Below, piece by piece: positions 23,109-35,249 of a stretch of 64,000 nt of DNA (position 1 is its first letter; the number at the start of each line of letters is the position of its first letter). A program made the translations under genes and the position numbers. The DNA comes from Panorpa germanica (taxonomy: Eukaryota > Arthropoda > Insecta > Mecoptera > Panorpidae): assembly GCA_963678705.1 (NCBI GenBank), contig OY783213.1, positions 10,482,451 to 10,546,450 on the forward strand, written 5' to 3'. The notes beneath the pieces were generated by a model. The model did not search any database and was not told where the DNA came from. It saw nothing but the letters and a program-made list of their open reading frames with translations.

Positions 23109-23695
23109 CGAGGCGTGTTTTTTAAGTAAGCACCGTTTTGAAATTAAAAAAAGACGTGCAAAGATATCGCAATAATTTTATTTTTACATGAAAGCCTGTA
23201 CCTTAATCTACTTTTCTACATAATTTCCGTGAATATTGAGGCACTTGTCATAACGTGGCACCAGTTTTTGAATACCCTCCTCATAAAATTCTGCCGCCTG
23301 ACTTGTTAACCACTGTATCACAACTGTTTTGACTTCGTTATCGTCTTGAAGACGCTGACGCCATCTTTAAATGCTCTCACCCATTTCCTTACCATTCCAT
23401 CACTCATAATGTTTTGTCCGTAAACTTCACAGATCTCACGATGAATATCGATCGGTTTTACGCCTTTAGCACTAAGAAATCGTATAACAGCCCGTACTTC
23501 ACAATCGGCGGGACTTACGATTGTCGGAGGCATCTTAAACACTCAGTAAACAACGTATACAATGAAGAATCAGACTGTAATGGCGTCAGTGCGTAGACAA
23601 GAGATGTAGGTAACCAGCGCGCATGCGCGGAACGCCGACCGTAGCGCTGCAAAGGCGGAAACGCAAAACGGTACTTCCTTAAAAAACATGCCTTG
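23109..23695 (-). mobile_element. Internally deleted mariner, second family
   Basis: The 30-bp ends CGAGGCGTGTTTTTTAAG and CTTAAAAAACATGCCTTG are inverted repeats, with TA on each side (23107-23108 and 23696-23697). On the minus strand it keeps the transposase N-terminus and C-terminus with the middle deleted. At 587 bp it is under half of an autonomous mariner. The family differs from the 3.1 kb copy. Confidence 0.9.
23208..23542 (-). pseudogene. Mariner transposase, N- and C-termini joined by deletion
   Basis: The minus-strand frame starts at 23542 (or MPP shortly after) and reads the N-terminal HTH region: VRAVIRFLSAKGVKPID, then EVYGQNIMSDGMVRKWV, as far as FKDG near 23362. After the junction the frame shifts; the second frame holds WLTSQAAEFYEEGIQK and ends IHGNYVEK with TAG at 23208-23210. 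The catalytic core is gone. It cannot encode active enzyme, although the DNA-binding part is still partly encoded. Confidence 0.85.
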
Positions 23696-23697
23696 TA

Positions 23698-24273
23698 TAT
23701 AGCTGTAAAAGAATTCATATAAGCTTTAAACTATCAAAAATATTTAGCGTCCAGTTCGACTCTGTATAAAAGCAAATGTATAAACAATGCCAGCTTAGAC
23801 ATGGTGGCGACAAACCCGTTTCTTCATACATAAATAAATTGAGGAATAGTTGTAAGAAAAATATTTGTTAAGGAACGGTACAGCATTACTAATAACTTGT
23901 GTTATAATAGGGAAACAACGTTAGTTAACAATAAATTTATTAAATTACATTGTATAGACAATTAATTATTTATGAATTTTTGTTCACTTGATGGTTTTTA
24001 ATTAGTTAAAGTTTTATCTATATTGCTCAATATAAATATAAATTACTTACAAGCAAATTAAGGGACTCTTGTAATTTTTTACAGCTTATGGGATATTATC
24101 GCAATAATGTTGCCATTCCTTGTAACATAAATACCCTGAAGTGTATAAGAAATGTTGAGTCCATTCCTTAAAGAAATTACAGGAAACTAGAACTACATGT
24201 AACCCATACTCTTTTTTTTACGCAAAATCAATTGTATCCACTCACAATTACCTTCCGAGATTACACGCATTAG
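23698..24273. other. No gene seen
   Basis: AT-rich; nothing recognised. Confidence 0.35.
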
Positions 24274-24815
24274 AGCATATATATACGGAGAGTGAATAGC
24301 TTATATTTCCTATAGATTAAAAGTGTGTCCAAAATGTGTGCGAGAGAGAAAGATATGTTCCTATTTGTTCTCTATGCGCATGCGTCGAAAGTGACAGTTG
24401 TATAGATATAATAAATATTAATATTCTATTAAGATATAATAAATATTAAATATGTAAAGAAATTTTATTTCTTTTGTTGGTACAAAGCTCGTCTGTCGGT
24501 AAAACAGTGACCGTTCAGTAAAAACATATACTCATGAACGCCATAGGGATAACGGCCAACACATTTGATATTTGGAGTGGACAGAACTCACAATTTTAGT
24601 TATATTTATATACAGTTTATTTATATTTATACATATCTACATTATTCTACATCAATATAATGTCATATTTAACAACTGTCACTTATTATATCTAGACAGC
24701 TCTGACTTGACAACTGTCACTTTCAACGCATGCGCATAGAGAACAAATAGGAACATATACCTTTCTCTCTCGCACATTTTCAGGGCCAGCATTCACTCTC
24801 TATATACATATATGT
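24274..24815. mobile_element. Foldback element, copy 1
   Basis: The left arm carries GTGTGCGAGAGAGAAAG, GTTCCTATTTGTTCTCTATG and CGCATGCGTCGAAAGTGACA. The right arm carries their inverses. The arms are over 100 bp each and the ends are AT-rich (CATATATATAC). A related copy lies at 56098-56615. No coding capacity. Confidence 0.75.
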
Positions 24816-26215
24816 CTGTAGTTAAATTCGCTGCTGCATAAATGTAATATTCATGTTACATTGGTCACTGCGGTGACCCACTGACAAATTCTTAAGCAAC
24901 CAATTAGTGCATTCTACGAAATAGATAAGTGTAGGATATATTTGGAGCCAGTAAAATTCGCAAATATCTTTTAATGTTGGGGTCCGTCAACGTTTCTTGG
25001 ATATTAGATGAATCATTTGGATCTAAAACCACAAAATATGGGTCGTGACATGGTTAGATCTATTACATCAGGATCAAAATAAATTGTGATTAGTGTTATA
25101 TTAATAACATGTAGTTGCAAACTCTAAGAAGACTTGATTGAAGTTGAAATTGAAAATTTACCCATTTCCTCAAAGATTGTTATTTCAAGAACAATCAGAA
25201 AAAATATAATGACGAATCAGCAAAAATTGACAAAGTTGCAGGACTTGCTCAAACGTCTCAAATTATATACTTGTTCTAAAATCTATAGCTCAGTCGAGTT
25301 CAAATTTTGAACGATAATGTAAAACATATTTCTGCCGAAATTATACTGTCTTAAAGTGCCCCCAAAATAAAAAAGAAGTCAATATAAGTTAGAAGAAATA
25401 GTTGACTATTAAAAGAAAATTGACCAATTTAGAAACAGTCATAATATCGTCGTCTGGGGCAACAAATTATAAACTCCAAACTAAAACATGTTATTTCATG
25501 TTTTCGTAAATAACTTTCAGACTTCACCGACAGATGGAATTCAAAATTCGTTCATCTATTTCATCAAATTATTTATTCATTAAAAATATTTATAAAAAAA
25601 TATAAAATTATTATTATATATTAGAGTAATTTTCTGTCTTTTTTTATATTTATTTAATCATTTTTGGATTAGATTATACAAACCTGGGTCCATTCAAACC
25701 CTCTAATTTGAAGGTTCAATTTTATAACAAAAAACCAAATGCCTCTAATTTCATGTGGTTAGTAGATAATTTTAAGTGGGCCGCTATGTTTATTTTTTTC
25801 TTTTTTCTTATTGTAATGTTCAGTTTACGATCGTTGTGGTTTTATATTAGTTCCCATGGTAACCGCTTGAGGGCCAACATCATGATAATGACGAGACACA
25901 CACAACTTTTCAAATCTTATAATAATAGAACTTTATTTTTATATTATTTGGTGTTTATGTGAATATAGATATTCATTGTGTGTTGTGTGTTTTATTTTTA
26001 ACAGCTTATTTAGCTAAGTACATCGGTGTGTTTAATTTTTTAACAATAGAAACTTGCTAATGCATTTTCTATATACGAAAAACACTGTATCAACAAGAGC
26101 TGACGGTTTTATATTTTGCATAAATCGTTAAATAACAAACATAATCTTGATTTTTTAAATTAATTGTGTAACTACTAAATGGGAGTTACTTATAAAATAC
26201 CATAGAGATATAATA
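24816..26215. other. No gene supported
   Basis: AT-rich. An 84-codon frame at 25708-25962 contains a hydrophobic phenylalanine-rich run but no recognisable family and no intron support. Confidence 0.3.
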
Positions 26216-26426
26216 ATAGAGTGCGCGAAGTTACGGTCGCGTGTAAGAGGAAGCGATAAAGGCAAAGAGAGAGATAACTGCCGAGTTCCCTATCTGTCTT
26301 TTTCTAGCCGAACCGCTGCTCCTGGCTTGCCTGATTGGCGGGGAGGTATGGGGTAAGCAAGCAAGGAGACGCTATGCTCGGCTAGAAAGAGGCACAGAGT
26401 AGTATTCAGCCTCTTGCGCACTCTAT
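26216..26426. mobile_element. Small inverted-repeat element
   Basis: Starts ATAGAGTGCGCGAAG and ends CTTGCGCACTCTAT. Inner blocks TTTTTCTAGCCGA and TCGGCTAGAAAGAG are also inverted. About 211 bp, GC-richer than its surroundings, non-coding. The target duplication is unclear. Confidence 0.65.
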
Positions 26427-26494
26427 TGTACATCTATGATTGTAGTAATATTTACGGCCCCTTCTTCCCCCCTTCTGCTCCTCTATTATTCCTA

Positions 26495-26905
26495 AAGTCG
26501 TCTACACACGAGTCGGCTGATTGCAAACTAGTCGCGCAACGAAGTTTCCAACGAAAACGGAAACGAAGAACGAGCCGGGTCCGTGGCTCTATAAATTTTT
26601 TAACAATAGCATAACAGGGATTTATTATGTCGTATTATGAGGTATTTGTAAGCATATATATATTTCAATACTTTTGAATAGTATTTGTGTACATCTCTGC
26701 TCATGATGTCACCATCAATAGCATGCAAAATTGCCCTGCGACCAAGAAACATAGTCGCTCAAAACGTGCTCAAAACCAATATCAAATCGTATCTTACTCG
26801 TATACACGTGCGTTCTTTTACTAACAACACAGTTGCATTCTCATTCGGTTCGGGCAGATTCGGGGCTAAGGTTTGCAATCAGTCGACCCATGTGCGGACG
26901 GCCTT
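26495..26905. mobile_element. Inverted-repeat DNA element
   Basis: Left end AAGTCGTCTACACACGAGTC with GGCTGATTGCAAAC; right end GTTTGCAATCAGTCGACC with GTGCGGACGGCCTT. The ends are imperfect inverted repeats of about 38 bp. A related end occurs at 4704-4745. Frames inside have no recognised domain. Confidence 0.6.
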
Positions 26906-27700
26906 ACACATTTCGCCAGTTTCGCTTACATTCATTGCATGCTATTATTTAATTTTAGTTCATTTTAAGAAGCGCATTAGTTGAACGTATGTTTATATTA
27001 TTTGGAGTAACAAGATTTTTGTTTTCATTTTTTGTCAGCAATGGATTGTTACGAGTAATTGGCGTAACGATACGCTTCATAAATTTTAAAATAACGAGCC
27101 ATAAGTCAAATCAAGTGGTCGTGGTCGCGGTCGCGTTCGTTGTGGTTGCAATCCATTCCAAAACGAAATGCGCTCTAAATCAAACTCATAAAAAAGTGTG
27201 AAGAAAATCATCGTGGAATGACGGTGTACGTATTGAAGTATTATTGTGGGCTTCGTTTCAACTAGAAGTGTAGAAGTCGATGTCAAAATATCGACAATGG
27301 CGAGTGGGTTGCAGTGAGTTGCGGTTATAGCGGTCCATTGTTTGCTGAATGACGTTTTTTTGTCATTATTAACCAAATTGACAAACAACGGGTTCTGAGA
27401 ATTTATTGGAAACATGTATCGAATGTCGCGCCGCAATTCTTTGTTCAACCATATCCGTAAAAGTGTTGAATTTTAAAATTACTTACTTTATTTTATAAAA
27501 GTAATAAATAAGCCAATTTTTCTACTTTAAATAAATATTTATTTTCTAATCTAAAAGTCGACATCTAAAATTATAAATGACTATAAGAAAGACTAGCGAA
27601 AAATAGCTTTTTTTAATGAGTGACACCACAATTGCTATGCCCCCTTAGTGACCTTTTCAAACCACAATGTGTTGTGAAGGGAATATTTTTCCTAGTATCA
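26906..27700. other. No gene supported
   Basis: Two overlapping opposite frames (26989-27201, 27086-27448) cross a GTGGTCGCGGTCG-type repeat patch near 27117-27140. Neither has a recognisable domain. Confidence 0.3.
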
Positions 27701-28250
27701 ACTTGGACAAAGGAAACAGAGTGATAGAAGTGAAAATGAAAACAGAAGGGAAGAAGAATAGTGAAAATATAATAAAGGGTTTGTCGAGAGGAGACAAAGA
27801 AGACAAGATGTAAGAAAACGATGAGAATGAAGGAGGACTAGGGAAAATGAAGGGAGAGGGTCAAGAGAAGAAGAAGCAGAAAGTACTTTTGGAAATAGAA
27901 AAATCTAGAATAGTTTAAGTTTAATTTCAAGTTGAAGTTGTATGAAATGTAAGGTGGTATTTGTTGTTACCTGAAGTTATTCTATTCATACTACAAATAC
28001 GGACGAAAGAGGAAAGAGATATGGGAAAAGGAAGAGAAGAAAGAATGAAAGAGGTACAGAAGGAATAGTAAAATTAGAGCACATTAAGAGTAGGATCAGG
28101 AGAAAGTTTAAAGTCGATTAGTCCTGGATGAGATATGGCAACGAGAAAGGGATCGAAGAGTAGGATTGAAGGAAGTAATGAAAAAGAGAATAGAGAAGGA
28201 GGAGAAACGAGAATAATGATAAAATTTATTGGATATTACAGTGAAATAGA
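27701..28250. repeat. Purine-rich tract, dispersed
   Basis: The plus strand is strongly purine-rich (GAAGGGAAGAAGAATAG, GAGAGGAGACAAAGAAG). The block AGGGTTTGTCGAGAG at 27776-27792 recurs on the minus strand at about 45470-45485 in the same type of tract, so the two regions are related repeats. Frames on the complementary strand are low complexity. Confidence 0.55.
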
Positions 28251-30600
28251 AATAAATATCTTATGGAACAGAGAGAGAAGATGGAAAGTGAATTTTGTCT
28301 GAAAGAAGTATTGTAAGGGAAATGGGTGAATGACGAAAGTAGGACGGAAGATAAGAGTGTTGATGAGAATTTGTACGGAAAGTAGACAGCAAAAAATAGA
28401 CAGAAATATAATGATAATATAAACAAATAAAATTAATTACTAACATATTTAATTAATGTAATATAAGCCAATATGCTTTCGCTAATAATCGAATTGTTGA
28501 GAGGATGCTACTCCATATAATTATGCCCAATAATAATCAACAGCGATGGCTATTTCATACTTTATTATAAATTTAAGGAAGTATTTTCCCTGTTAATATA
28601 TTTACATGAAATAAATCAAGAGCTATTTCCCATCGTTAAATCAAAGTAAAATCCTTAATAAAAGCAGACTAGGTTTTTTTATTTGTAGCATGATACAAAT
28701 ACCACATACCTACCGTCCTCTTCCATACCACTTTTATTTCTAAATAAGCAAACAAATTACACATTCCTATTCCAAATAGGTTTTTAATAATTTCGACAAA
28801 TTATACCCTTGGATTTTACCAACCTCGTCTCTCCTCCCTTCCTGTCGTCCATTGAGGTAGATCATTATTTTTTTATCTATCTCTCAACATACTTTTATGA
28901 TGATAATTTTACAATCGTTCTTCTCAGAGTTTGTGTTTGTCAGACTCCGTTATGGCAATGGCTCAACTGGTTCCTTGCAATAGTCATAGAGGGTATATAC
29001 GTTTACGTGGATAGGAATATAAAAATCATCATACTTCATGTCTGTTCCTGTCAACACAAATGCAGCATTTAAAAAATATTTATGTAACAGGTGCAAAGGT
29101 CAAAGGTCAAAGGTTTTCAAATTATTACGTGATCTATATATCCAATAATATTTAACTGAAATCTGTTGTGCTATTCCATTCGGTATTTTATACTCAGTTT
29201 TAATCGAACTTATTGACTATACTGTTTAAACAAAGACATGTATTTGTATAGCATTCTTAACCCAATTTATTGAATCATATTTTTTTCTTATACTTTTTTA
29301 CGCTAAAATGTAAATTGTCTACAAACCAGGAAGTCTGGATGACTAAATACAGTTGAATTTGAGAGCCATCGAAATGGTGATTTGGAATAAGAATTAGAAA
29401 ACGAGAAAGCTGAGGTTCTTCTTGTTATAACAAATGCAATTTGAGTAGCTTCACGTTCTTCTTATTCAAAGAAATACAATTTTGCTATATTTTATATTAC
29501 ACATAGTACATATGTGGTGAATACTTAGTATTTTTGACTTAGAATGACAAAAGTATAATGTTTGTAGGCTATTGATGTAGATGGTATTGTGTTTTAATTA
29601 TCTTATTAATTGTATTTTTTAAAACATATTTTCTATATAATATCTAATATATATTACAACACATGTAGTACATTAACAATATTCTCTGTCACTTGTTAAT
29701 TAGTGTAACAGGCAAGGTACGATGTTGCTACAGTTTGATAGAATATAAATTGAGATTATTTAAAGCGCTAACGTTTAAATTGAAATAATTGGTTACTAGT
29801 GGATTTTAGAATTGATGTTGCTTGAGTTTAAATATAGAATGAGAGTTTGGTCTTTAAAGTTCACCATTATATATTCATATAACGGGATAAGACGCACGAT
29901 AATAAGGCAATCAAATCTTTAAATGCTGTTAAAAATTCATATTATTGGTTTTGAATATACAATAATGTCTTATTGCGGTGTCCGATAAAACAAATTGGTC
30001 ACAAACAAATAATGAATATTCAATTAACATATCTGTACAATTACAATTAATATATTACAACTAATACGAAATATAATCTGAAAAACAAATGATTACAATT
30101 TTTCGTTCAAAACTATTTGAAGTAACATAAAAATATTTCAGTTTATAAAATTCCTATCCATTCTTCTATCTTCTATGATTTCCAGGTCACCCTGTCCGTT
30201 CGGGTATGGGCTTTATCGTGGAATTTGGGCGGGTCCTCTATCCTGTCCTGGGTTACGTACGGGTTTGAGATAATAACATGGTTTGGCTTTTAGTAGGAAT
30301 CCTTGCGATAGTGACAGGGCGGTAGAACCGTAGAACCGTGGTCGGTCGGTCTGTGTATGCTATTCTTGAATATCCTTATACTATTTAATATGAGTGGACT
30401 TACCTTATCTTTTAAAAACACAGCACAAATTAGGGATAGCACTGAAGAATGAGTTGAGAGTGGATGGGATTTTAACAAGCGGTTGTTAGTAATCTTTATT
30501 GGAAAGAGAAAATGAGACTCAATGAAGATAAATGTTAAATAAGTAAAGGGGGGTTTACATGTCACAAGATACATTGTATTTGTATATGTTTTTTTTATTT
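28251..30600. other. No gene supported; nuclear-receptor-like site and GC patch
   Basis: AT-rich. An AGGTCA direct-repeat site lies at 29097-29109. A repeat shared with 9247-9290 lies at 29658-29698. A GC-rich patch at 30180-30350 looks like a non-LTR retroelement 3' region on the minus strand, but no motif is decisive. A TTTA simple repeat lies at 30592-30613. Confidence 0.35.
29097..29116 (+). promoter_or_regulatory. DR1-like array of AGGTCA half-sites
   Basis: AGGTCA, one base, AGGTCA, one base, then AGGTTT. The first two half-sites form a perfect DR1, the class bound by HNF4 and RXR/USP-type nuclear receptors. No gene is adjacent, so a regulatory role is speculation. Confidence 0.3.
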
Positions 30601-30670
30601 ATTTATTTATTTGCCTTGACTTTTATTCGTCATAGCCACCAACAAACATTTTTTATACATCTTTTATAAT

Positions 30671-31350
30671 TTATAATTCAATTTTACAAATTTCTAAATA
30701 TTTAAATAATTCACGAATTAATTTTGAATCACTTAACAAAAATTTAATATTAACAGGAAAAGTTTTAATCACATCTAATATTTCAATATTGAATTTTGAT
30801 CTTTCTAAACTATAATTTATGCATTCAAATATAATATGATCCAAAGTTCCTTCTTCACTACATTGACATCTATCGTCGGATTTAATATTAATTTTGTACA
30901 AGTGAGCTGGAGTTTTACAATGATTACTTTTGATTCTGATTATAGTTGATATAATTTTGCGGGACTCATTTCTAAACCATCTTTTCTTACTTAAATTTAG
31001 ATGTAACATATAATAATCTCTTCCTTTTAACTGACTTTTGTTAATGAAATCTTGGTTTCTCAAATTGAAGTTTAATTTTTTGATTATATGTATATGCTTG
31101 CAAAGGTTTTTAATATATTGATATGATTTGAAAGGTTCCTGTTCTCGTTACGAGACATTACCTTCAATTCTATGAGTCTTCCGGGTTTCCCATTTAATAC
31201 ACGGGTATTCTTCACTAAAATATTTCTGTTGATAAATTAAACTCATTCTTAATCGAAGACATGACTCGTTGCCTAGGTCGTTTAAAGGAAGTATTATCTA
31301 TAGCATTCCTAACCTTATTCATTTGGTACAGACATCGCTTGGTATTGCTT
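30671..31350 (-). pseudogene. Non-LTR retrotransposon ORF2 3' relic
   Basis: On the minus strand an open frame (30671-31063) encodes CQCSEEGTLDHIIFEC, the CCHC-type motif found after the RNase H part of ORF2, and ends at a stop at 30671. Upstream, interrupted frames continue the homology-like coding up to about 31350 (blocks KWETRKTHRIEG and KRPRQRVMSSI). 5' part missing, several stops and shifts. The family differs from the 1 and 34.8 kb relics. Confidence 0.65.
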
Positions 31351-32777
31351 AGCTGTATCACAATAATATATCATATTTTCGTCATAAATATGTTTTGTGT
31401 GTTATGTTATTATATACACTGTAAAAGATATAGTTTTAAAAACTTTTAGACGCCTTTTTCTTAATGCACCATTTTTTAAAACAAGCATTACATAAATAGT
31501 TGAACCAAATATAAACAATCGATTATTTGTTGCTGATCTGATGCTACATTGGAGATTTTTCTTCAGCAGGTGTTTATAAGATAAGTGAGATACAGCAGCT
31601 TGACAGCAAGGAAAAAAATAATTAAAATTACATGTTTTCGTTCTGCAAATATATCTTTAAAAACTCATATGGAAGGAAAAAATAAATAACATGGATTCGA
31701 AAGTCTAAGTTAAAAAAGTTATTTTTCAAAAATTTTCTTTGTTACAAATATATTTCTGTTTATTTAAAAAAATGTAACGTTTGTTACATAAAATGCTCTA
31801 GAAAGTATCTGATTCTCGAGGTAATACTATAGTAGGTAATAGGGTTTACTTTATTCAACAAACTCTAAATAGACTTTGTCAAGAGAATCGCTCGGAACCT
31901 AATTCTGAAGTTTCTTTATATGTTGTTAAAGGATTTACTTCTTCTTTTGATAGCTTCTGAATAGGATTATGTATTAAAAAAGACACATTTTCTAGTTTTT
32001 TATTTACTTTAAGGACTTATAAGGAATTGACTTCATTCTAGATTAGTTTTTGACTGAGAAAAATAGCATTTTTGCAATTTCCAACAAGATATTTATCGAT
32101 ACTGAAAATATTAACAACTTTACATTGATTTTGCTAAAAACAACTTGTTGTTAGACGACTATCACATTAAAATATATTCCGTCCTATTTATTCCGGACTT
32201 ATTTAAAGTTGTAAACCATCTCAACAGATATCTACCAAAAACAATGATGTAGATAGTACTAAAACCAAAAGCAGGTACAATCCTGTTCAGGTGTCAACAA
32301 GATCGACTCTGTATATTAAGTCAAATTGAGAAAAGCATAAACTATTTCGCCGAAATTATCATTAAAAAAAAAGAAAAGGAAATAAAAAATAATTTAGAGT
32401 GTTCTTAGAGATACGAGAGGGTCCAAACCTCAGTCCGGCATTAATGGTATTATCTGTGTAAATGCACTTTACACATTTTGTGTCACCGAGATAACCAGAA
32501 AAGTAATAAAAAGAAATGATATTTAAAAGACAAAAGGACACAATGTGCAAGGTCAGGCGCATGGACGATGCGATGCGAGTGGGGAGCGGGGACGATTTTG
32601 AAAGACCACCGAGTGGGAAGTTTATAGTCCAGCAATTAACGGAGGTATTTATCTAGTACAAAAATGTATTTATTATCAGTGAACGAGCCAAAAAGAATAT
32701 ATTTATTTATCATTTAGACTTTAGTGGGTAGGCAGGAGGATATCTACTAAACGCCGAATGTTTTAGTAGAGGCCATC
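31351..32777. other. No gene seen
   Basis: AT-rich; nothing recognised. Confidence 0.35.
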
Positions 32778-32781
32778 TTAA

Positions 32782-33645
32782 CCCTCCGTGTGAACACTAT
32801 ATTTCTCGAGTCATGGTATGTACACTGTGTCTTTGAGGGAACAATTTTTAGAGTTTTTAGAGTTTTCTAAGCTTTCAAAGAATCTGAAAAAATTCTGGAT
32901 TACTTCTTGAAGTATCTACTACATGGTCCAGAAGTTGCCAGAGTCCAAAGTTTAAAACCGTTGTTAATAAAAATTCGCAAATAGTGAAAAACGTGGAAGA
33001 AACGGAATATTGTTAAAAAAATTCATAACTTTAGAACAAACAAATATTAAGAAAAACGGTTTTAGACTTTTTTATCTTAGACTATAAGCTTTCGAAAGAA
33101 TGTAGTGTCTTTGGCGTGGGCTCTAAAAAGTTGAATTATTTGTGAATATTTGAATACTTGAATATTTTACGAATTCAGGCATGTCGTAATAAACGGAACG
33201 GTGATTATTCGGCACAAAATAAGTTTTTATTGATGAAAATACAAATACAATAATTAGTGTCAAAAAAAAAATTTATGGTGCGCAACCGTTGAATTGTCAC
33301 ACATCTTGAAAAACTTATTGTAATAAAAAAAAATCTATATATATAATCTAAGAAATAATATATTAAATTACATAAAACATTTATTTTAACCATGAAAAAA
33401 CTGTAAAACAACGAGAAAAGCAAAAAAAGTGCATTTACTAACATTGGAAAATACTAACGTCGTTAGTACACTGACCCTTTTAGCCTTTGCCGGTAAACTG
33501 CCAGATCCGAATGCTGCTGGAACCTTAAGTCCCTACCACTACCAAATTGTTTTAGGGGCATAGGTGAAGCGCGCGCGAAACGAAAGAGAAATAGAAGTTT
33601 GAAATTACAACTGTTCCTTAAAAGACCCAGTGTACACACGCAGGG
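32782..33645. mobile_element. piggyBac-type nonautonomous element
   Basis: Flanked by TTAA at 32778-32781 and 33646-33649. It starts CCCTCCGTGTGAACAC and ends GTGTACACACGCAGGG, inverted repeats that begin CCC as in piggyBac elements. At 864 bp, with only short minus-strand frames, it has no transposase. Confidence 0.8.
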
Positions 33646-33649
33646 TTAA

Positions 33650-34198
33650 AGATATAAGTCTTATAGTCTTTTTACGTATATAACATTTATTCTGTGACAA
33701 TATTTACAAACAAGTTTAAGTATTACTTTTAAACAAATTCGCAAAGAGCCTTAATAATTAATTATTGAACTTTGTAACCTCTCTTTGTTTGATATTAATT
33801 AAAATAATCGCACAAAGTATGTGGTAGAGATAATATTGTATAAAACTGTTTTATATCGCTCTTCTGGGTTGTGTTATAGAATCGACGATCGACCTCGGTC
33901 ATAGGTCATAGGCCATCAGTCATTCTCCAATTCACTAGTCACCACCACTATCGGTGTTCGGTGATCTTCAAAGGCTATTTGTTTGTTTATGTCTCATTTT
34001 GTGTTCGATTTAATAGTCGTACTAATTAACTAAGCGTTTTTACAGTTTTACTATTTTTATGATGTTGTTAAGAGTAAATTACAAATGGTGATCGAGTTAA
34101 AACAACGCCGCGCTGAGCCGAGCCGAGCATTCGCGTTTCTTAAGCCGGCTCCAGACGATGCGGTGAACGTTTGATTCAAATGTTTGCTTTCAACGTGT
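33650..34198. other. No gene seen
   Basis: AT-rich, with a GC-richer patch at 34105-34165 near the start of the dispersed repeat. Confidence 0.35.
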
Positions 34199-34440
34199 GA
34201 GTCAAATATTGGAAGATTGACATGGCACCAGTGGAACGAATGATTTATTTATTTTATTAATTTGTTGATCAAATTGACACTGACACTGTTTTACAAAAAT
34301 TATCAAGTAAATAAAGGAACTTTTGAGTATAAAAGCTTCATTTGGTAGACGATTCGTGCAGCAGTGCATGACATATGGATCAAGTCGACAACAGCCCGAA
34401 CTTCTTCCAACGTGAATGTTGGACACATGATCTTGGACAC
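34199..34440. repeat. Dispersed repeat, copy 2 (first copy at 2155)
   Basis: Matches 2155-2478 in the same orientation, with small indels. Minus-strand frames of the two copies share the peptide end KQCQCQ. Confidence 0.6.
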
Positions 34441-34774
34441 ACTTAGTTGCAGCATCGACCACACGGTACGTCCAACCATCAAACATCACTTGAACAAATC
34501 ACTTCAAACAAATCTTAGGCTACTGTTATGTATTCATATAAGTTACGGCTAGTATTCATTATTGATAACTGAACTAATAGAGGGCGGTACTACCTGTACT
34601 TACTTCATTCTACTTTTAAACTCAGACCTATTTTAACCCTTCTAAATATACCACAATTCTACTTTCATACTCTGAACAGAAAACAACAATACTAAATTCA
34701 ATACAATATTTTATTCTAAATTCATGTACTAAATTCTTATTCTAAATTAAATAGAATACAAATAATAAAAACGG

Positions 34775-35234
34775 ACGTCGTTGGTGGTGGAAAGCACAAG
34801 GTCCGAGAAGAGTGTTATCACTTACCTCGAGACTGAGGGTAGACCATACAGGTGCATTGGCACATCTTAAAATAAATCATTTGGTGCTAGAAGATATGTG
34901 CAATTGTGGAGAATGGGTAGCAGATCCAGAACATTTGATCCTCCAATGTACAGAAACGGAGGCCTGCAGAAATAATTTGCACAGAGTTTTGATAAAAAAT
35001 GAAGTGGTGTTACCAACGAGTATGCCGGAACTACTAAGATATCCGAGGTGGCCAGAGTGCTTAGTGATAGACAGGATATGGTATATAGCGGGTTTAAAAG
35101 TTTAGGTGTAATAATAAATAAAATGTAAATATGTAAAAGATTAATAAAATGAATTAAGAAGTGCGAAAAAAGGACCGCGGTCCTAAGAAGCTCGTGAATT
35201 ATTATTAAAAAAATAATAATAATAAAAATATACC
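34775..35234 (+). pseudogene. Non-LTR retrotransposon ORF2 3' end with tail
   Basis: The open frame 34812-35105 encodes TSRLRVDHTGALAHL, then CNCGEWVADPEHLILQC, the CCHC-like region of ORF2 past the RNase H segment, and stops at 35105. A 3' untranslated segment with a GGACCGCGGTCC palindrome follows, ending in an AATAAT repeat tail near 35210-35228. The 5' part is absent. It is the same family as the relic at 1-122. Confidence 0.7.
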
Positions 35235-35249
35235 AAACTGTATTTCTTT
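35235..35249. repeat. 15-bp target-site duplication of Jockey insertion, one side
   Basis: AAACTGTATTTCTTT directly before the poly(T) run; repeated at 36533-36547. Confidence 0.85.

Noticed and set aside
23414..23718. Other frames within the 23 kb mariner
   Set aside because: Opposite-strand or untranslated-region shadows of the deleted transposase.
26685..27448. Overlapping frames on both strands as a possible gene
   Set aside because: No domain, partly inside an inverted-repeat element, and no splice signals in a consistent order.
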